Assembly (NCBI GenBank): GCA_017456845.1
Contig: JAFTIP010000015.1
Span: 1-64,000, forward strand
Direction of reading: 5' to 3'
DNA from: Ruminococcus sp.
Lineage (GTDB): Bacteria > Bacillota > Clostridia > Oscillospirales > Acutalibacteraceae
DNA: 64,000 nt
Position 1 is the first letter of the stretch. The number at the start of each line of letters is the position of its first letter. Positions 10,094 through 20,373 of the stretch are shown here, piece by piece. The translations under genes and the position numbers were made by a program. The notes beneath the pieces were generated by a model. The model was given only the letters and a program-made list of their open reading frames with translations, searched no databases and was not told the origin of the DNA.

Positions 10094-10877
10094 AAAGTAC
10101 AACTCCTGCAGTTAAAAATATCATCACAACCAAGGCACCTGCATCTTTTTTTGTAAAGTGCATCTGCTTAAGTCTTGTTCTGCCCTTGCCTCCGCGGTAA
10201 CAACGACATTCCATAGCCATTGCAAGGTCATAAGCGCGGCGGAAAGAGGAAACAAACAACGGAACCAAAACGGGTATAAGTGCCTTAATACGCTTAATAA
10301 GGTTGCCGCTTTCCATATCGGCTCCGCGCGCCTTTTGAGCCGACATAATTTTATCAGTCTCTTCAAGAAGCGTGGGAACAAAACGAAGTGCAATTGTCAT
10401 CATCATTGCAATTTCGTGAACACTTATATGAAAAACAGTCAATGGTTTCATAAGTCGCTCTAAACCATCGGTCATATCTGTAGGCGAGGTTGTAAATGTC
10501 AGAGCTGAACTTACTACTACAAGGCAGATAATGCGGACAGTTACAAAAATGGCATTGAAAATACCATCTAAAGTTACTGAAAAAATCCACCACTCAAATA
10601 TGGGCTCTCCTGTTCCATAGAAAAGGTTTAGAACAGAAGTGATTACTACGATAAGAATAATCGTTTTAAGGCTTTTTAAAAACATCTTTACGGGAACCTT
10701 GCTGAGCAAAACAATTACCATAGTAAATGCAGCAACCAAGCCTAATGCATAAAAATTAAATGAACAAAAAATCAGAACGATAAAAGCCACTAAAAAAAGT
10801 ATTTTAGTTCTTGCGTCCAATTTATGAAGTACGCCATTTGAGGGAAAATACTGACCCAAGGTAATGTCACGCATCAA
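10077..10877 (-). CDS. ecfT: Energy-coupling factor transporter transmembrane subunit EcfT
   Basis: Membrane scaffold of an ECF vitamin/metal transporter, joining substrate-binding S components to the two ATPases. The 266 residues begin with the typical SNGVLHKLDARTKILFLV, and several hydrophobic helices follow. The two coupling motifs that contact the ATPases are visible as QKARGADMES and ECRCYRGGKGRT. No S component is encoded in the window, so it probably serves several S proteins encoded elsewhere (group II). Its start overlaps the end of ecfA2 by 11 bases. Confidence 0.93.
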   Translation of the reverse strand: MMRDITLGQYFPSNGVLHKLDARTKILFLVAFIVLIFCSFNFYALGLVAAFTMVIVLLSKVPVKMFLKSLKTIILIVVITSVLNLFYGTGEPIFEWWIFSVTLDGIFNAIFVTVRIICLVVVSSALTFTTSPTDMTDGLERLMKPLTVFHISVHEIAMMMTIALRFVPTLLEETDKIMSAQKARGADMESGNLIKRIKALIPVLVPLFVSSFRRAYDLAMAMECRCYRGGKGRTRLKQMHFTKKDAGALVVMIFLTAGVVLCDIFL

Positions 10878-11736
10878 TATTACCCCCTTTATTTATAAGC
10901 TTGCAAAGCTCTTTAAAGGCATCTTCTACAGTTAAAACGCCTGCAGGTATAGGCACACCTGCATCTTTAAGCTTAAGTGTAATTTCTGTAATTTCAGGAA
11001 TTCTCAAACCTATTGCTTTAAGCTCAGAGACTCTTGAGAATACATTAGAAGGAGTATCGAACATCACCATTTCTGAATTGTTCATAACCAAAACTCTGTC
11101 TGAAATTCGGGCAATATCCTCCATATTATGCGATACAAGCAAAACAGTATTACCGCTTTCCTTATGATATGCCTCAATCTGAGACAGCAAAACGTCTTTT
11201 CCAAGAGGGTCAAGGCCTGCTGTAGGCTCATCAAGAATAAGGACCTTTGGCTCCATTGCTATTACGCCCGCAATAGCAGCACGGCGTTTTTCGCCGCCGG
11301 AAAGGTCAAAGGGTGAGCGTTCTAAAAGCTCTTCTCTAAGTCCGGCAAAACGTGCTGCACGCTTAACTTTTTCATTGATTTCGGCATCACTCAGACCCAT
11401 ATTCTTAGGGCCGAAAGCTATGTCCTTAGCAACAGTTTCTTCAAAAAGCTGATTTTCAGGATACTGGAACACAAGACCGATATTAAAGCGTATCTTTCTG
11501 AGCTCCTTAGGGTTTGCAAAAATATCCTGCCCATCAAAATATACTGTACCCTCAGTAGGCTTGAAAAGGCCGTTAAGCATCTGAACCAAAGAGGATTTAC
11601 CTGAGCCTGTATGGCCGATAATGCCGATTACTTCGCCCTCATTAATCTCAATATTAACATCATTTACGGCTTTTTTCTCAAAGGGTGTACCCTTGCCATA
11701 AGTAAGACTTAATTTTTCGGTACGGAGTATGCTCAT
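10867..11736 (-). CDS. ecfA2: Energy-coupling factor transporter ATPase EcfA2
   Basis: One of the two ABC ATPases that power the ECF transporter. It has Walker [11 protein letters not shown]-loop in [11 protein letters not shown], signature [13 protein letters not shown], Walker [14 protein letters not shown] and the H-loop (LLVSHNMED). I place the start at the ATG of MSILRTEKL, preceded by AAAGGAGGTG; an upstream in-frame ATG would add ten residues without such a site. The start overlaps the ecfA1 stop (ATGA). Confidence 0.94.
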   Translation of the reverse strand: MSILRTEKLSLTYGKGTPFEKKAVNDVNIEINEGEVIGIIGHTGSGKSSLVQMLNGLFKPTEGTVYFDGQDIFANPKELRKIRFNIGLVFQYPENQLFEETVAKDIAFGPKNMGLSDAEINEKVKRAARFAGLREELLERSPFDLSGGEKRRAAIAGVIAMEPKVLILDEPTAGLDPLGKDVLLSQIEAYHKESGNTVLLVSHNMEDIARISDRVLVMNNSEMVMFDTPSNVFSRVSELKAIGLRIPEITEITLKLKDAGVPIPAGVLTVEDAFKELCKLINKGGNIDA

Positions 11737-12584
11737 AAAAGCACCTCCTTTAAAGTGCTGACACATTCGTCAATATTAAGTGGAAGCTCTTTAATATCCA
11801 CCCCATAAGCACGAAGCTTGTAGCAAAGCTCAGTAGACTGAGGTACGTCAAGACGATGCTTTTTTAAAAGTTCCACCTGAGAGAAAACATCCTTAGGTGT
11901 GCCTTCTGTAAGAATTTTTCCGCCGTCCATAACAATAACTCTGTCAGACGTAACAGCTTCGTCCATATTGTGTGTTATAAGCACGATTGTAATGCCGTGC
12001 TCTTTATTAAGAGTATGGATTGCATTAAGAACCTCTTCCCTGCCTTTTGGGTCAAGCATAGCGGTAGGCTCGTCCAGCACAATACAGTCAGGCTTCATGG
12101 CAAGTATGCCGGCTATAGCCACTCGCTGTTTCTGACCGCCTGAAAGCTTATGAGGTGCAAAGGTACGGTACTCGTACATACCCACAGCTTTTAAGGCTTC
12201 GTCTACACGCTTACGTATTTCTTTAGGCTCAACACCCAAATTTTCAGGTCCGAAGGCTACATCTTCCTCAACAATACTTGCAACAAGCTGATTGTCGGGA
12301 TTTTGCAAAACAAGGCCAACCTTACGGCGAATATCGTAGCACTTGTCTTCATCCAAAGTATCCATACCTTCTACATAAACTTTACCGCCCGTAGGAAGCA
12401 AAATAGCATTAAAATGCTTGGAAAGCGTAGATTTACCTGAACCGTTATGACCTATAACGCTTAAGAACTCACCTTTTTTAACAGTAAGGGAAACCCCGTT
12501 TATAACATAGTCACAAATATTCTGTTGTATTTCTTCAAGGGACTCATATGTGAAAACAAGGTCCTTAACGTCAATCTGATTCAT
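11733..12584 (-). CDS. ecfA1: Energy-coupling factor transporter ATPase EcfA1
   Basis: Partner ATPase of EcfA2. It has Walker [11 protein letters not shown]-loop in [12 protein letters not shown], signature [13 protein letters not shown], Walker [14 protein letters not shown] and H-loop LITHNMDEA. The signatures differ from EcfA2 (GGQKQ versus GGEKR), which fits an A1/A2 heterodimer with unequal sites. It begins 6 bases after the methyltransferase gene. Confidence 0.94.
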   Translation of the reverse strand: MNQIDVKDLVFTYESLEEIQQNICDYVINGVSLTVKKGEFLSVIGHNGSGKSTLSKHFNAILLPTGGKVYVEGMDTLDEDKCYDIRRKVGLVLQNPDNQLVASIVEEDVAFGPENLGVEPKEIRKRVDEALKAVGMYEYRTFAPHKLSGGQKQRVAIAGILAMKPDCIVLDEPTAMLDPKGREEVLNAIHTLNKEHGITIVLITHNMDEAVTSDRVIVMDGGKILTEGTPKDVFSQVELLKKHRLDVPQSTELCYKLRAYGVDIKELPLNIDECVSTLKEVLL

Positions 12585-12590
12585 TAATAA

Positions 12591-13454
12591 TTATCTCTCC
12601 CATATTGCGGTGTTTCCGCAGGGTAAAACCAAGTTTGTAGAGCTTACCCTCAGTCCTATTTCGTCGGCAGTTACCTTACCGCCGAAGGTGTCAGCAAGCA
12701 CACTTGAGAGGGTGTATTCCATTACAGCCGGAGAAAGCCCGGAAGTATAGGAATTGAGCAGGAAGAACAAGGGCTCATCGGTTAAAACCTGCTTACAAAG
12801 CTCTAAAAGCGGGAAAAGCTCAGTTTCAAGCTTCCACACCTCGCCGTTGGGACCTCTGCCATATGATGGAGGGTCCATAATAATTGCATCGTAACGTCTG
12901 CCACGGCGAATTTCTCTATTAACAAACTTTACGCAATCGTCAACAATCCATCTTACAGATTTATCGGAAACTCCGCTTAAAACAGAGTTCTCTTTTGCCA
13001 TATTAACCATACCCTTTGAAGCGTCAACATGGCAAACGCTTGCCCCTGCCTTAAGGCAGGCAACAGTTGCACCGCCTGTATAGCCGAAAAGGTTTAGCAC
13101 ATTAATAGGACGGTTTGCTTTGCTGATTTTATTCATAGCAAAGTCCCAGTTAACAGCCTGCTCAGGGAAAACGCCTGTGTGCTTAAATCCCATTGGCTTT
13201 ATAACAAAACCCAAATCGTCATATTTAATATTCCATGTTTCGGGAAGTTTTTTGTAGTATTCCCAATGACCTCCGCCGGAATTAGAACGAATATATCTGG
13301 CGTGAGCCTTATTCCAGCGGTAGTCGTTTTTTTTGGTATTCCAAATAATCTGAGTATCCGGGCGAATTAAAATAATATCACCCCAACGCTCAAGGCGTTC
13401 GCCGTTTGAAGCATCCAGAAGCTCGTAATCGAGCCATTTATCAGTACATCTCAT
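12591..13454 (-). CDS. Class I SAM-dependent methyltransferase, RlmI/RlmK-like
   Basis: Probable RNA methyltransferase of the COG1092-type fold. Visible marks are the SAM-binding loop NLFGYTGGATVACLKAGA, an acidic loop with HVDASKGMVNMAKEN, and the motif IV sequence IIMDPPSYGRGPNGE. The protein is 287 residues and lacks an obvious N-terminal PUA domain that full-length RlmI (about 390) carries, so the RNA target cannot be given. The ATG overlaps the glmM stop (TAATG), so it is translationally coupled to glmM. Confidence 0.8.
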   Translation of the reverse strand: MRCTDKWLDYELLDASNGERLERWGDIILIRPDTQIIWNTKKNDYRWNKAHARYIRSNSGGGHWEYYKKLPETWNIKYDDLGFVIKPMGFKHTGVFPEQAVNWDFAMNKISKANRPINVLNLFGYTGGATVACLKAGASVCHVDASKGMVNMAKENSVLSGVSDKSVRWIVDDCVKFVNREIRRGRRYDAIIMDPPSYGRGPNGEVWKLETELFPLLELCKQVLTDEPLFFLLNSYTSGLSPAVMEYTLSSVLADTFGGKVTADEIGLRVSSTNLVLPCGNTAIWER

Positions 13455-14803
13455 TATGAAAGTTTATCCTTTATAAGTGCTGCTGTCTCATTTGCAAGAC
13501 GGGTAATTTCGGCAAAATCCTCACCTTCGAGCATTACTCTTACAAGAGGCTCTGTACCGGAAAGACGAACAATAATTCTGCCTCTTCCCTCTAAAATATC
13601 CTCCACACGACTTAACTCTTCTTTGATTTCTTTATCTGTGTAGAACTTTGTTTTAAGCTCTGGGTTGATAGTAACATTAACAAGAACCTGAGGGAAACGT
13701 TCCATAAGAGTTGCGATAGAGCTTAACTTAGCCTGTCGGCGGTTAATAAGGCTTAAAAGCTGAGCACCTGTAAGCTGACCGTCACCAGTTGTGGAGTAGT
13801 CAAGGCAAATAACGTGACCTGACTGCTCACCACCTATGTTATAATCTTCTCTGAGCATTGTCTCTAATACATAACGGTCGCCAACCTTGGTAGAAACAAG
13901 ATTCATATTATTAGCTTCACAGAATTTATTAAAGCCCATATTGGTCATAATCGTACAAACAACGGTGTTCTTTTTAAGAATACCACGGCTCTTGAAATCT
14001 GCGGCGATAATAGCAATTATGTAGTCACCATCTACAAGCTCGCCTTTGTCATCTACTGCCAAGCATCTGTCAGCGTCGCCGTCGAACGCAAGACCTGCAT
14101 CAAGGTTATTATCCTTAACAAATCTCTGCAAGGTTTCTATATGAGTTGAACCGCAGTTTGCGTTGATATTAACTCCGTCGGGAGTATCGAAAAGAACGTG
14201 ACACTCAGCGCCAAGAGCCTCAAAAAGCTTTCTTGCAGTTGTAGAGGATGAGCCGTTGGAACAATCAAGTGCAATACGCATGCCCTTAAGGTCATAATCT
14301 ACTGTGCTGACAACATGGTTAATATAATCATCCACCGCGTCATCCTTACGAGTAACCTTACCGATATCAGAATCGCGGCATACCTTATATTCACCCTCAC
14401 CGTCCAAGACGATTGCCTCAATCTGCTCTTCAAGTAAATCCGGAAGCTTGTAGCCTTCGTCATTAAAAATTTTGATACCGTTAAATTCAAAGGGATTATG
14501 AGAAGCTGAAATCATAATACCAGCGTCAGCTTTATACTCTTTAATAAGATAAGCAACAGCAGGTGTGGGAACTACACCTAAAAGCACAACGTTTGCACCA
14601 ACTGAGCAAAGTCCTGCAATGAGTGCACCCTCAAGCATATCGCCTGAAAGTCGTGTATCTTTTCCGATTAAGAAAGTAGGGTGCTCTACTGTGTCGCTTA
14701 TAAGCACCATCGCGGCAGCTCTGCCGATATTCATAGCCAGCTCAGGTGTAAGTTCTGTATTTGCAATACCTCTTGCACCGTCTGTACCAAATAATCTACC
14801 CAT
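13454..14803 (-). CDS. glmM: Phosphoglucosamine mutase
   Basis: Converts glucosamine-6-phosphate to glucosamine-1-phosphate for UDP-GlcNAc and peptidoglycan synthesis. The 449 residues show the GRLFGTDGARG start, the phosphorylated serine in ISASHNPFEFNGIK (Ser101), the metal loop DGDADRC, GGEQSGH, and the phosphate-binding RLSGTEPLVRVMLEG. I place the start at the ATG with AGGAGG 7 bases upstream; a longer frame adds 12 residues and runs into ruvB. It follows ruvB by 32 bases. Confidence 0.96.
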   Translation of the reverse strand: MGRLFGTDGARGIANTELTPELAMNIGRAAAMVLISDTVEHPTFLIGKDTRLSGDMLEGALIAGLCSVGANVVLLGVVPTPAVAYLIKEYKADAGIMISASHNPFEFNGIKIFNDEGYKLPDLLEEQIEAIVLDGEGEYKVCRDSDIGKVTRKDDAVDDYINHVVSTVDYDLKGMRIALDCSNGSSSTTARKLFEALGAECHVLFDTPDGVNINANCGSTHIETLQRFVKDNNLDAGLAFDGDADRCLAVDDKGELVDGDYIIAIIAADFKSRGILKKNTVVCTIMTNMGFNKFCEANNMNLVSTKVGDRYVLETMLREDYNIGGEQSGHVICLDYSTTGDGQLTGAQLLSLINRRQAKLSSIATLMERFPQVLVNVTINPELKTKFYTDKEIKEELSRVEDILEGRGRIIVRLSGTEPLVRVMLEGEDFAEITRLANETAALIKDKLS

Positions 14804-14835
14804 TATAAATCCTCCTATACTGAATTTCGTTAATT

Positions 14836-15891
14836 TCAAAATAATGATTGCTGAGTATTTGCAGTATTTTTAATGCCAAGATGTTCATATGCAAGGGCGG
14901 TTACGCATCTGCCTCGGGGTGTGCGGTTGAGAAAACCGATTTGCATCAAATACGGCTCATAAACGTCCTCGATTGTTACTGCCTCTTCACCAATGGCGGC
15001 GGCTAAAGTTTCAAGTCCTACCGGACCGCCATTATAGTTATTAATCATTGCAAGAAGCATTCTTCTGTCGTTCTGGTCTAAACCTAAAGAGTCTATCTCA
15101 AGTCTGTCCAGTGCAATTTTTGCAACCTCGCCTGTAATGACACCGTCGCTCATAACCTGAGCAAAGTCTCTGGCGCGCTTTAAAAGCCGATTGGCTATTC
15201 GCGGAGTACCGCGTGAGCGCGACGCAAGCTCTAAAGCTCCATATTTATCAATATCAATACCCAAAATACCTGCACTTCGTGTTACGATTTTTGCAAGCTC
15301 CTCGTGAGAATAAAGCTCCAGACGGGAAATTACACCGAAGCGATCACGCAAAGGTGCAGAAAGCTGACCCGCACGGGTTGTGGCACCTACAAGAGTGAAC
15401 TTTGGCAGAGGCAAGTGATATGACGCCGCCATCTGACCTTTGCCTGTGATAATATCAATTGCAAAGTCCTCCATAGAGGGATAAAGTATTTCTTCTACAC
15501 TTCGGTTAAGTCGATGAATTTCGTCAATAAAAAGTACGTCGCCCTGATTTAAGTTAGTAAGAAGAGAAGCTAAATCTCCCGGTTTTTCAATAGCAGGACC
15601 TGAAGTGATGCGGATATTTACACCAAGCTCGTTGGCAATAATTGCAGAAAGAGTGGTTTTACCAAGACCGGGAGGGCCGTAAAGAAGTACGTGGTCTAAA
15701 ACCTCGCCGCGTTTTTTTGCGGCTTCGATAAAAATTTTAAGGTTTTCATTTACCTTTTCCTGACCCACGTAATCGTCAAAACTTTTTGGTCTTAAGGGAT
15801 TATCGCCGTCAAATACATCTTCAGGAGTTTCCTGAGTATCAACTATTCTGTTTTCAAAATCAAATTCTTCGCTATAGTTAAACTGACTCAT
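14836..15891 (-). CDS. ruvB: Holliday junction branch migration ATPase RuvB
   Basis: Hexameric AAA+ motor that drives branch migration with RuvA during recombination. Of its 351 residues, Walker A is GPPGLGKTT (72-80), Walker B is [11 protein letters not shown], sensor 1 is [10 protein letters not shown], the arginine finger region is APLRDRFG, and a C-terminal winged helix ends with FLNRTPRGR. The start lies 2 bases after ruvA. Confidence 0.97.
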   Translation of the reverse strand: MSQFNYSEEFDFENRIVDTQETPEDVFDGDNPLRPKSFDDYVGQEKVNENLKIFIEAAKKRGEVLDHVLLYGPPGLGKTTLSAIIANELGVNIRITSGPAIEKPGDLASLLTNLNQGDVLFIDEIHRLNRSVEEILYPSMEDFAIDIITGKGQMAASYHLPLPKFTLVGATTRAGQLSAPLRDRFGVISRLELYSHEELAKIVTRSAGILGIDIDKYGALELASRSRGTPRIANRLLKRARDFAQVMSDGVITGEVAKIALDRLEIDSLGLDQNDRRMLLAMINNYNGGPVGLETLAAAIGEEAVTIEDVYEPYLMQIGFLNRTPRGRCVTALAYEHLGIKNTANTQQSLF

Positions 15892-15893
15892 AC

Positions 15894-16487
15894 TTATCTA
15901 CCCATCTTCTTTAAGGTTTCACCTATTAGCTGTTCCACGGTTAAACTTGGGTCAAGCTTAGAAAGCACAGGTGTAACGTCTGCAGCAGAAAATCCAAGAA
16001 CCGACAATGCCGCAACCGCTTTTGAAACATTGCCTGTTTCTTCCATAACCGAACCTTTAAATTCAACACTCATATCAGAGGTATTGAACGCCTTTAGCTT
16101 ATCCTTAAGCTCAAGCACAATTCGAGATGCAAGCTTTGGGCCCACGCCCTGAGCCCGTGTTAAGGTTTTTGCATCCCCGGCAGAAATTGCAAGAGTAATC
16201 TGCTCAGGAGTTAAATCTGAAAGGAGCGCAATGCCTACCTTAGGCCCTACACCCGAAACTCCGATTAAAAGCTTAAAGCATTGCAACTCTGCTTTTGTGG
16301 CAAAACCAAAAAGCTCACAAGCGTCTTCACGTACACTCATATAAGTAAACAGAGTAACTTCAGAATTAAGTTTCAGGTTTTTCTGGGTATTTATGCTGGT
16401 GTGGCATTTATAACCCACACCCCCGCACTCAACAACAGAAAAGCCCTGCTCCATTAATATTAAGTTACCTCTTAAGGAATAAATCAT
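15894..16487 (-). CDS. ruvA: Holliday junction DNA helicase subunit RuvA
   Basis: Tetrameric protein that binds the four-way junction and recruits RuvB. It has an OB-fold N-terminus ([15 protein letters not shown]), tandem helix-hairpin-helix motifs ([16 protein letters not shown] and [17 protein letters not shown]) and the C-terminal RuvB-binding three-helix domain ([16 protein letters not shown]). I take the second ATG, 7 bases after AGGGAGG; the first, two codons upstream, is too close to the site. Confidence 0.95.
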   Translation of the reverse strand: MIYSLRGNLILMEQGFSVVECGGVGYKCHTSINTQKNLKLNSEVTLFTYMSVREDACELFGFATKAELQCFKLLIGVSGVGPKVGIALLSDLTPEQITLAISAGDAKTLTRAQGVGPKLASRIVLELKDKLKAFNTSDMSVEFKGSVMEETGNVSKAVAALSVLGFSAADVTPVLSKLDPSLTVEQLIGETLKKMGR

Positions 16488-16508
16488 AACCATACCTCCC
16501 TATAAGGG

Positions 16509-17015
16509 TTAGTTAATGCCGTTTATAAGCCTTTGCCTGAGACAAGTGCCTGCCGCCTGAACATGGCACACAGCTATAGCCAAAGCATCGGCAGCATCGT
16601 CAGGCTTTGGCATCTGCCTTAGCTTCAAGAGACGCTTTGTCATATCCATAACCTGCTGTTTTTTAGCCTTACCGTAGCCTGTTACAGCAGTTTTAACCTG
16701 CAAAGGTGTATACTCAAAAATCGGAATATTATGAAGCTGTGCAGCAAGAAGAATAACGCCTCTTGCTTCGGCAACCATAATGGCGGTTTTCTGATTATTC
16801 TGAAAATAAAGTTTTTCAATAGCTATACAATCAGGCTTTGCTTTTTCAATAACCTTATTCATACCCTCAAAAATAAGCTTTAGGCGGGTATTAAAATCCG
16901 TGTCTGCATCGGTGGTGATACAGCCATAAGCAATAGGCTTGAAAACACAGTTTTCAGCACTTATTACACCATAGCCTATAATGGCATAGCCGGGGTCTAT
17001 ACCAAGTACCGTCAC
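16509..17015 (-). CDS. ruvC: Holliday junction resolvase RuvC
   Basis: Endonuclease that cuts Holliday junctions symmetrically. The catalytic acidic residues are visible: Asp7 in LGIDPG, Glu in AIEKLYFQNN, and the C-terminal DDAADALAIA pair. Also typical are GVILLAA and VKTAVTGYGKAKKQQV. The 168-residue length is normal. The start is GTG with AAAGGA about 8 bases upstream. It is the first gene of a run that continues to the dockerin peptidase, and a strong sigma-A promoter lies just before it. Confidence 0.96.
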   Translation of the reverse strand: MTVLGIDPGYAIIGYGVISAENCVFKPIAYGCITTDADTDFNTRLKLIFEGMNKVIEKAKPDCIAIEKLYFQNNQKTAIMVAEARGVILLAAQLHNIPIFEYTPLQVKTAVTGYGKAKKQQVMDMTKRLLKLRQMPKPDDAADALAIAVCHVQAAGTCLRQRLINGIN

Positions 17016-17059
17016 ACAGACACGTCCTTTCGCACATAATTAGCCTATAATAATTTGAT

Positions 17060-17088
17060 ATTATAACATATTAATAAATAAATAGCAA
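17060..17088 (-). promoter_or_regulatory. Sigma-A promoter for the ruvC operon
   Basis: On the minus strand TTGCTA and TATAAT are separated by exactly 17 bases, which places the transcript start about 40 bases before the ruvC GTG. The rest of the ruvC-pflA gap (17016-17252) is AT-rich and holds only this promoter and the pflA terminator. Confidence 0.85.
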
Positions 17089-17213
17089 CTTTATTCGCGA
17101 TTTGTTACACAAAAATTCACAAATAATCAACCTGCCATTGCACACAACTACCGTAAACTTATTTAAAATTCCTTATGTATTCACCAAAGAAAAATATACG
17201 TTATTTCTATAAG

Positions 17214-17249
17214 CAAAAATCTCCTCCGAATCAGCATCCGAAGGAGATT
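17214..17249 (-). terminator. Intrinsic terminator after pflA
   Basis: On the minus strand a 12-bp stem with two G-T pairs (AATCTCCTTCGG / CCGAaGGAGATT-like arms) is followed by five Ts. It begins 3 bases after the pflA stop and separates pflBA from ruvC. Confidence 0.85.
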
Positions 17250-17252
17250 GAA

Positions 17253-17969
17253 TTAAAGATATTCTTTTATAAAAGATTTCAGAAATTCCATTTTTTCTTT
17301 TGAAGGCGTGGGCAAGCACCCAAAAGGAAAAGGTATCTTCATTTCGTCATATTTAGTCTGGCAGATTTTGTGAAAAGGTAAAAGCTCAATTTTGTCAACA
17401 CATCTATGCTCTTTAGCAATATCATAAAGCTTTTTTATATTATCCTCATTATCATTAATGGTAGGGATAATAACCTGACGAAGGGTTGTGGGGATTCCTT
17501 TATCATTTAAAACACCGAGAAATTTAAGAGGAATACCCATAGAACAACCTGCGTTTTCCCAATAAAGTGCATCCTCAGTGTATTTTATATCCAGCAATAC
17601 TCTGTCGGTTACTTCAAGCAACTCCATAACCTTATCGTTCAGAACGCTGCCTGAAGTATCGAGACATGTATTAATACCCCTTTGCTTGGACAAAGCAAAA
17701 ATATCCTTTGCAAAATCAGCCTGCAAAAGAGGCTCACCGCCTGAAAGAGTAATACCGCCGTTATCTTTGAAGTACTCTTTATATCGGAGTGCTTTATCGG
17801 CAACTTCCTCAGCGGTATACTCTTTAGCATTTCCAACCTTTGCCCATGTATCGGGATTATGGCAACATTTGCACCTTAGATTGCAACCTTGAAAGAAAGC
17901 TACGAATCTTACGCCAGGGCCGTCTACTGTACCGAGGCTCTGGAAAGAATGGATATAACCCTTACTCAT
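17253..17969 (-). CDS. pflA: Pyruvate formate-lyase-activating enzyme
   Basis: Radical SAM enzyme that installs the glycyl radical on PflB under anaerobic conditions. The cluster motif is [14 protein letters not shown], with Cys29, Cys33 and Cys36 in the CX3CX2C spacing and an extra Cys35. The SAM-binding GGEPLLQ motif follows. Its length of 238 residues fits the PflA family. It overlaps pflB by 4 bases, so the two are made together. Confidence 0.96.
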   Translation of the reverse strand: MSKGYIHSFQSLGTVDGPGVRFVAFFQGCNLRCKCCHNPDTWAKVGNAKEYTAEEVADKALRYKEYFKDNGGITLSGGEPLLQADFAKDIFALSKQRGINTCLDTSGSVLNDKVMELLEVTDRVLLDIKYTEDALYWENAGCSMGIPLKFLGVLNDKGIPTTLRQVIIPTINDNEDNIKKLYDIAKEHRCVDKIELLPFHKICQTKYDEMKIPFPFGCLPTPSKEKMEFLKSFIKEYL

Positions 17970-20197
17970 ACTGCTTCGTGGAAAGTACGGCTGATAACTT
18001 CACGCTGCTGCTCACGGCTTAACTTGTTGAAATGAACAGCATAACCTGAAACTCGGATTGTAAGATTGGGATAAGCCTCGGGATTTTCGTAAGCTTTCAT
18101 AAGAGTTTCACGTGTCATTACGTTTACGTTAATGTGATGTGCCATCTTAGCAAAATAACCATCGAGAATTGTAACAAGGTTTTCTACCTGTTCGCTTTCA
18201 GTCTTACCTAAAGCATCGGGCGTAATTGAGAAGGTATTGGAAATACCGTCACGGCAATCGTCATAGCTCAGCTTTGCAATGGAATTAAGCGATGCAAGAG
18301 CTCCGTTTTCCTCACGGTTGTGCATTGGGTTAGCACCGGGAGCAAAGGCTTCGCCTGCTTTTCTGCCATCGGGAGTTGCGGCTGTATTTTTGCCGTACAT
18401 AACGTTAGATGTAATTGTAAGAACGGAAAGAGTGTGAATAGAGTTGCGGTAGGTATTTGTTTTTCTCAGCTCAGTAATAACCTTATGGGTCATATCCTTG
18501 GCGAGTGAGTCTACTCTGTCGTCGTCGTTACCAAACTTTGGAAATTCGCCCGTTGTTTCGAAGTCGACTATGTAACCCTCTTCGTCTCTTAAAGGCTTAA
18601 CATTTGCGTACTTAATAGCACTTAAAGAATCGGTAATAACAGAAAGGCCTGCTACACCGAATGCCATAAAGCGGTCAACATATGTATCGTGAAGAGCCAT
18701 CTGAGTTTTCTCATAGGCATATTTGTCATGCATATAATGAATGATGTTCATTGTGTTAACATACAAGTGGCTAAGCCAAGGCAGATAAACGTCAAGACGC
18801 TCCATAACAGCATCATAAGTAAGCTTGTCACCCTCAAGGACCGGCATCTGTGGGCCGATATGAATACCGCTTGTGGTATCATAGCCGCCGTTGATAGCAA
18901 TAAGCATAAGCTTAGGCAGATTGCACCTTGCACCAAAGAACTGCATCTGCTTTCCAACCTTCATTGCTGAAACGCAACAGGCTATAGCATAATCATCGCC
19001 GTAAATAGGACGCATTAAATCATCGTTTTCATACTGGATAGAGTTGGTGTCTTTAGAAACCTTAGCACAGAATTTCTTAAAATTCTCAGGAAGATTTACA
19101 GACCAAAGAATAGTAAGGTTGGGCTCCGGCGAAGAACCGAGAGTGTAAAGGGTATTGAGAACACGGAAAGAGTTTTTAGTAACCAGTGTTCTGCCATCCT
19201 CACCAACACCGCCAACTGCTTCGGTTATCCACATTGGGTCACCACCGAAAAGCTCATTATACTCAGGGGTACGAAGGTGCCTTGCGATTCTTAATTTCAT
19301 AACAAAATCGTCCATAAGCTCCTGAGCACCCTCTTCAGTAAGCACTCCGTTTGCCATATCACGCTCGATATAAATATCAAAGAAAGTGCTGACACGACCT
19401 AAAGACATAGCCGCACCATTTTGCTCCTTAATGGCGGCAAGATATGCAAAGTACGTCCACTGAATAGCCTCTCTTGCATTTTCAGCAGGCAGGCTTATAT
19501 CGAAGCCGTACATCATTGCCATTTCCTTCATTTTACCTAAGAAAGCTATCTGCTGATAAAGCTCTTCATCAAGACGAATCTGGGGAGAGTCGAAGCTTTC
19601 TGCGGCGAGCTTTGCTTTATCCTTCTGCTTTTCTTCAATAAGCTTGTCTACACCGTAAAGAGCAACACGACGGTAGTCACCGATAATACGACCTCTGCCG
19701 TAAGCGTCAGGAAGGCCAGTAATAACGTGGCACTTTCTGGCTGCACGCATTTCATCGGTATAAGCTCTGAAAACGCCGTCGTTATGAGTTGTACGGTATT
19801 TAAATTCCTCTTCAATCTTATCGCTCAATTTATATCCGTAAGCCTTACAAGCCTGTCGAGCCATACGGATACCGCCAAAGGGATTTACACCACGCTTTAA
19901 GGGACGGTTAGTCTGCATTCCAACGATAAGCTCGTTTTCTTTATCAATATAGCCGGGCGAATAGCTTGTAAGAGAAGAAACCGTAGCTGTATCAATGTCA
20001 AGTACACCGCCGAACTGACGCTCTAACACAAAAAGACCTTCCACTTTTTTCATCAAAGCATCTGTACGCTGAGTGGCACCGCTTAAAAAGCTGTCGTCAC
20101 CTGTGTACTCTTTGTAGTTGGTCTGGATAAAATCACGAACGTTGATTTCATCGCACCAAACACCTTCTTTAAATCCAATCCAGTTTTTATTTTCCAT
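17966..20197 (-). CDS. pflB: Formate C-acetyltransferase (pyruvate formate-lyase)
   Basis: Splits pyruvate with CoA into acetyl-CoA and formate in anaerobic fermentation. Of 743 residues, the catalytic pair is Cys407-Cys408 in [14 protein letters not shown], and the glycyl-radical residue is Gly718 in [12 protein letters not shown], 26 residues from the C-terminus. Both sites mark a true PFL rather than a diol dehydratase homologue ([17 protein letters not shown] and the CC pair). The leader carries a ZTP riboswitch, linking formate production to folate one-carbon status. Confidence 0.97.
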   Translation of the reverse strand: MENKNWIGFKEGVWCDEINVRDFIQTNYKEYTGDDSFLSGATQRTDALMKKVEGLFVLERQFGGVLDIDTATVSSLTSYSPGYIDKENELIVGMQTNRPLKRGVNPFGGIRMARQACKAYGYKLSDKIEEEFKYRTTHNDGVFRAYTDEMRAARKCHVITGLPDAYGRGRIIGDYRRVALYGVDKLIEEKQKDKAKLAAESFDSPQIRLDEELYQQIAFLGKMKEMAMMYGFDISLPAENAREAIQWTYFAYLAAIKEQNGAAMSLGRVSTFFDIYIERDMANGVLTEEGAQELMDDFVMKLRIARHLRTPEYNELFGGDPMWITEAVGGVGEDGRTLVTKNSFRVLNTLYTLGSSPEPNLTILWSVNLPENFKKFCAKVSKDTNSIQYENDDLMRPIYGDDYAIACCVSAMKVGKQMQFFGARCNLPKLMLIAINGGYDTTSGIHIGPQMPVLEGDKLTYDAVMERLDVYLPWLSHLYVNTMNIIHYMHDKYAYEKTQMALHDTYVDRFMAFGVAGLSVITDSLSAIKYANVKPLRDEEGYIVDFETTGEFPKFGNDDDRVDSLAKDMTHKVITELRKTNTYRNSIHTLSVLTITSNVMYGKNTAATPDGRKAGEAFAPGANPMHNREENGALASLNSIAKLSYDDCRDGISNTFSITPDALGKTESEQVENLVTILDGYFAKMAHHINVNVMTRETLMKAYENPEAYPNLTIRVSGYAVHFNKLSREQQREVISRTFHEAV

Positions 20198-20252
20198 TTG
20201 TATCTCTCCTTACTGAATGAATTATTTATATAAAATATACTTATATAACAAC

Positions 20253-20289
20253 AAAAAAGGCAACTCACTTCTATGTGAAGCGAATTGCC
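20253..20289 (-). terminator. Riboswitch-controlled intrinsic terminator before pflB
   Basis: On the minus strand a 13-bp stem (GGCAATTCGCTTC / GAAGTGAGTTGCC, two G-T wobbles) with a short loop is followed by six Ts. Its 5' arm begins within the last conserved bases of the ZTP aptamer (GGGCA), so aptamer and terminator cannot both form fully. Confidence 0.9.
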
Positions 20290-20359
20290 CAGACGGTCGG
20301 CTAATAACTTCTACACTCCCCCACTGTTTTCAGTGAAACCCGTCAGTCACATAGAAGTT
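20286..20359 (-). promoter_or_regulatory. ZTP (pfl motif) riboswitch upstream of pflBA
   Basis: Senses the purine intermediate ZTP/ZMP, which builds up when 10-formyl-THF is low. On the minus strand the aptamer reads, 5' to 3': P1 arm AACTTCTA, conserved TGACTGACGG, a small hairpin CACTGAAAACAGTG, GGGGAGTG, closing P1 arm TAGAAGTT, a short linker, then GCCGACCGTCTGGGCA. The GACGG / CCGTC pair forms the pseudoknot. This matches the known core of the family (UGACUGACGG ... GCCGACCGUCUGGGC). It lies 89 bases before the pflB start. Confidence 0.93.
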
Positions 20360-20373
20360 TTCTTTACAATATA

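Noticed and set aside
17060..17250. T-box or other riboswitch in the ruvC leader
   Set aside because: The leader after the promoter is only about 40 bases, too short, and the only hairpin nearby is the pflA terminator.
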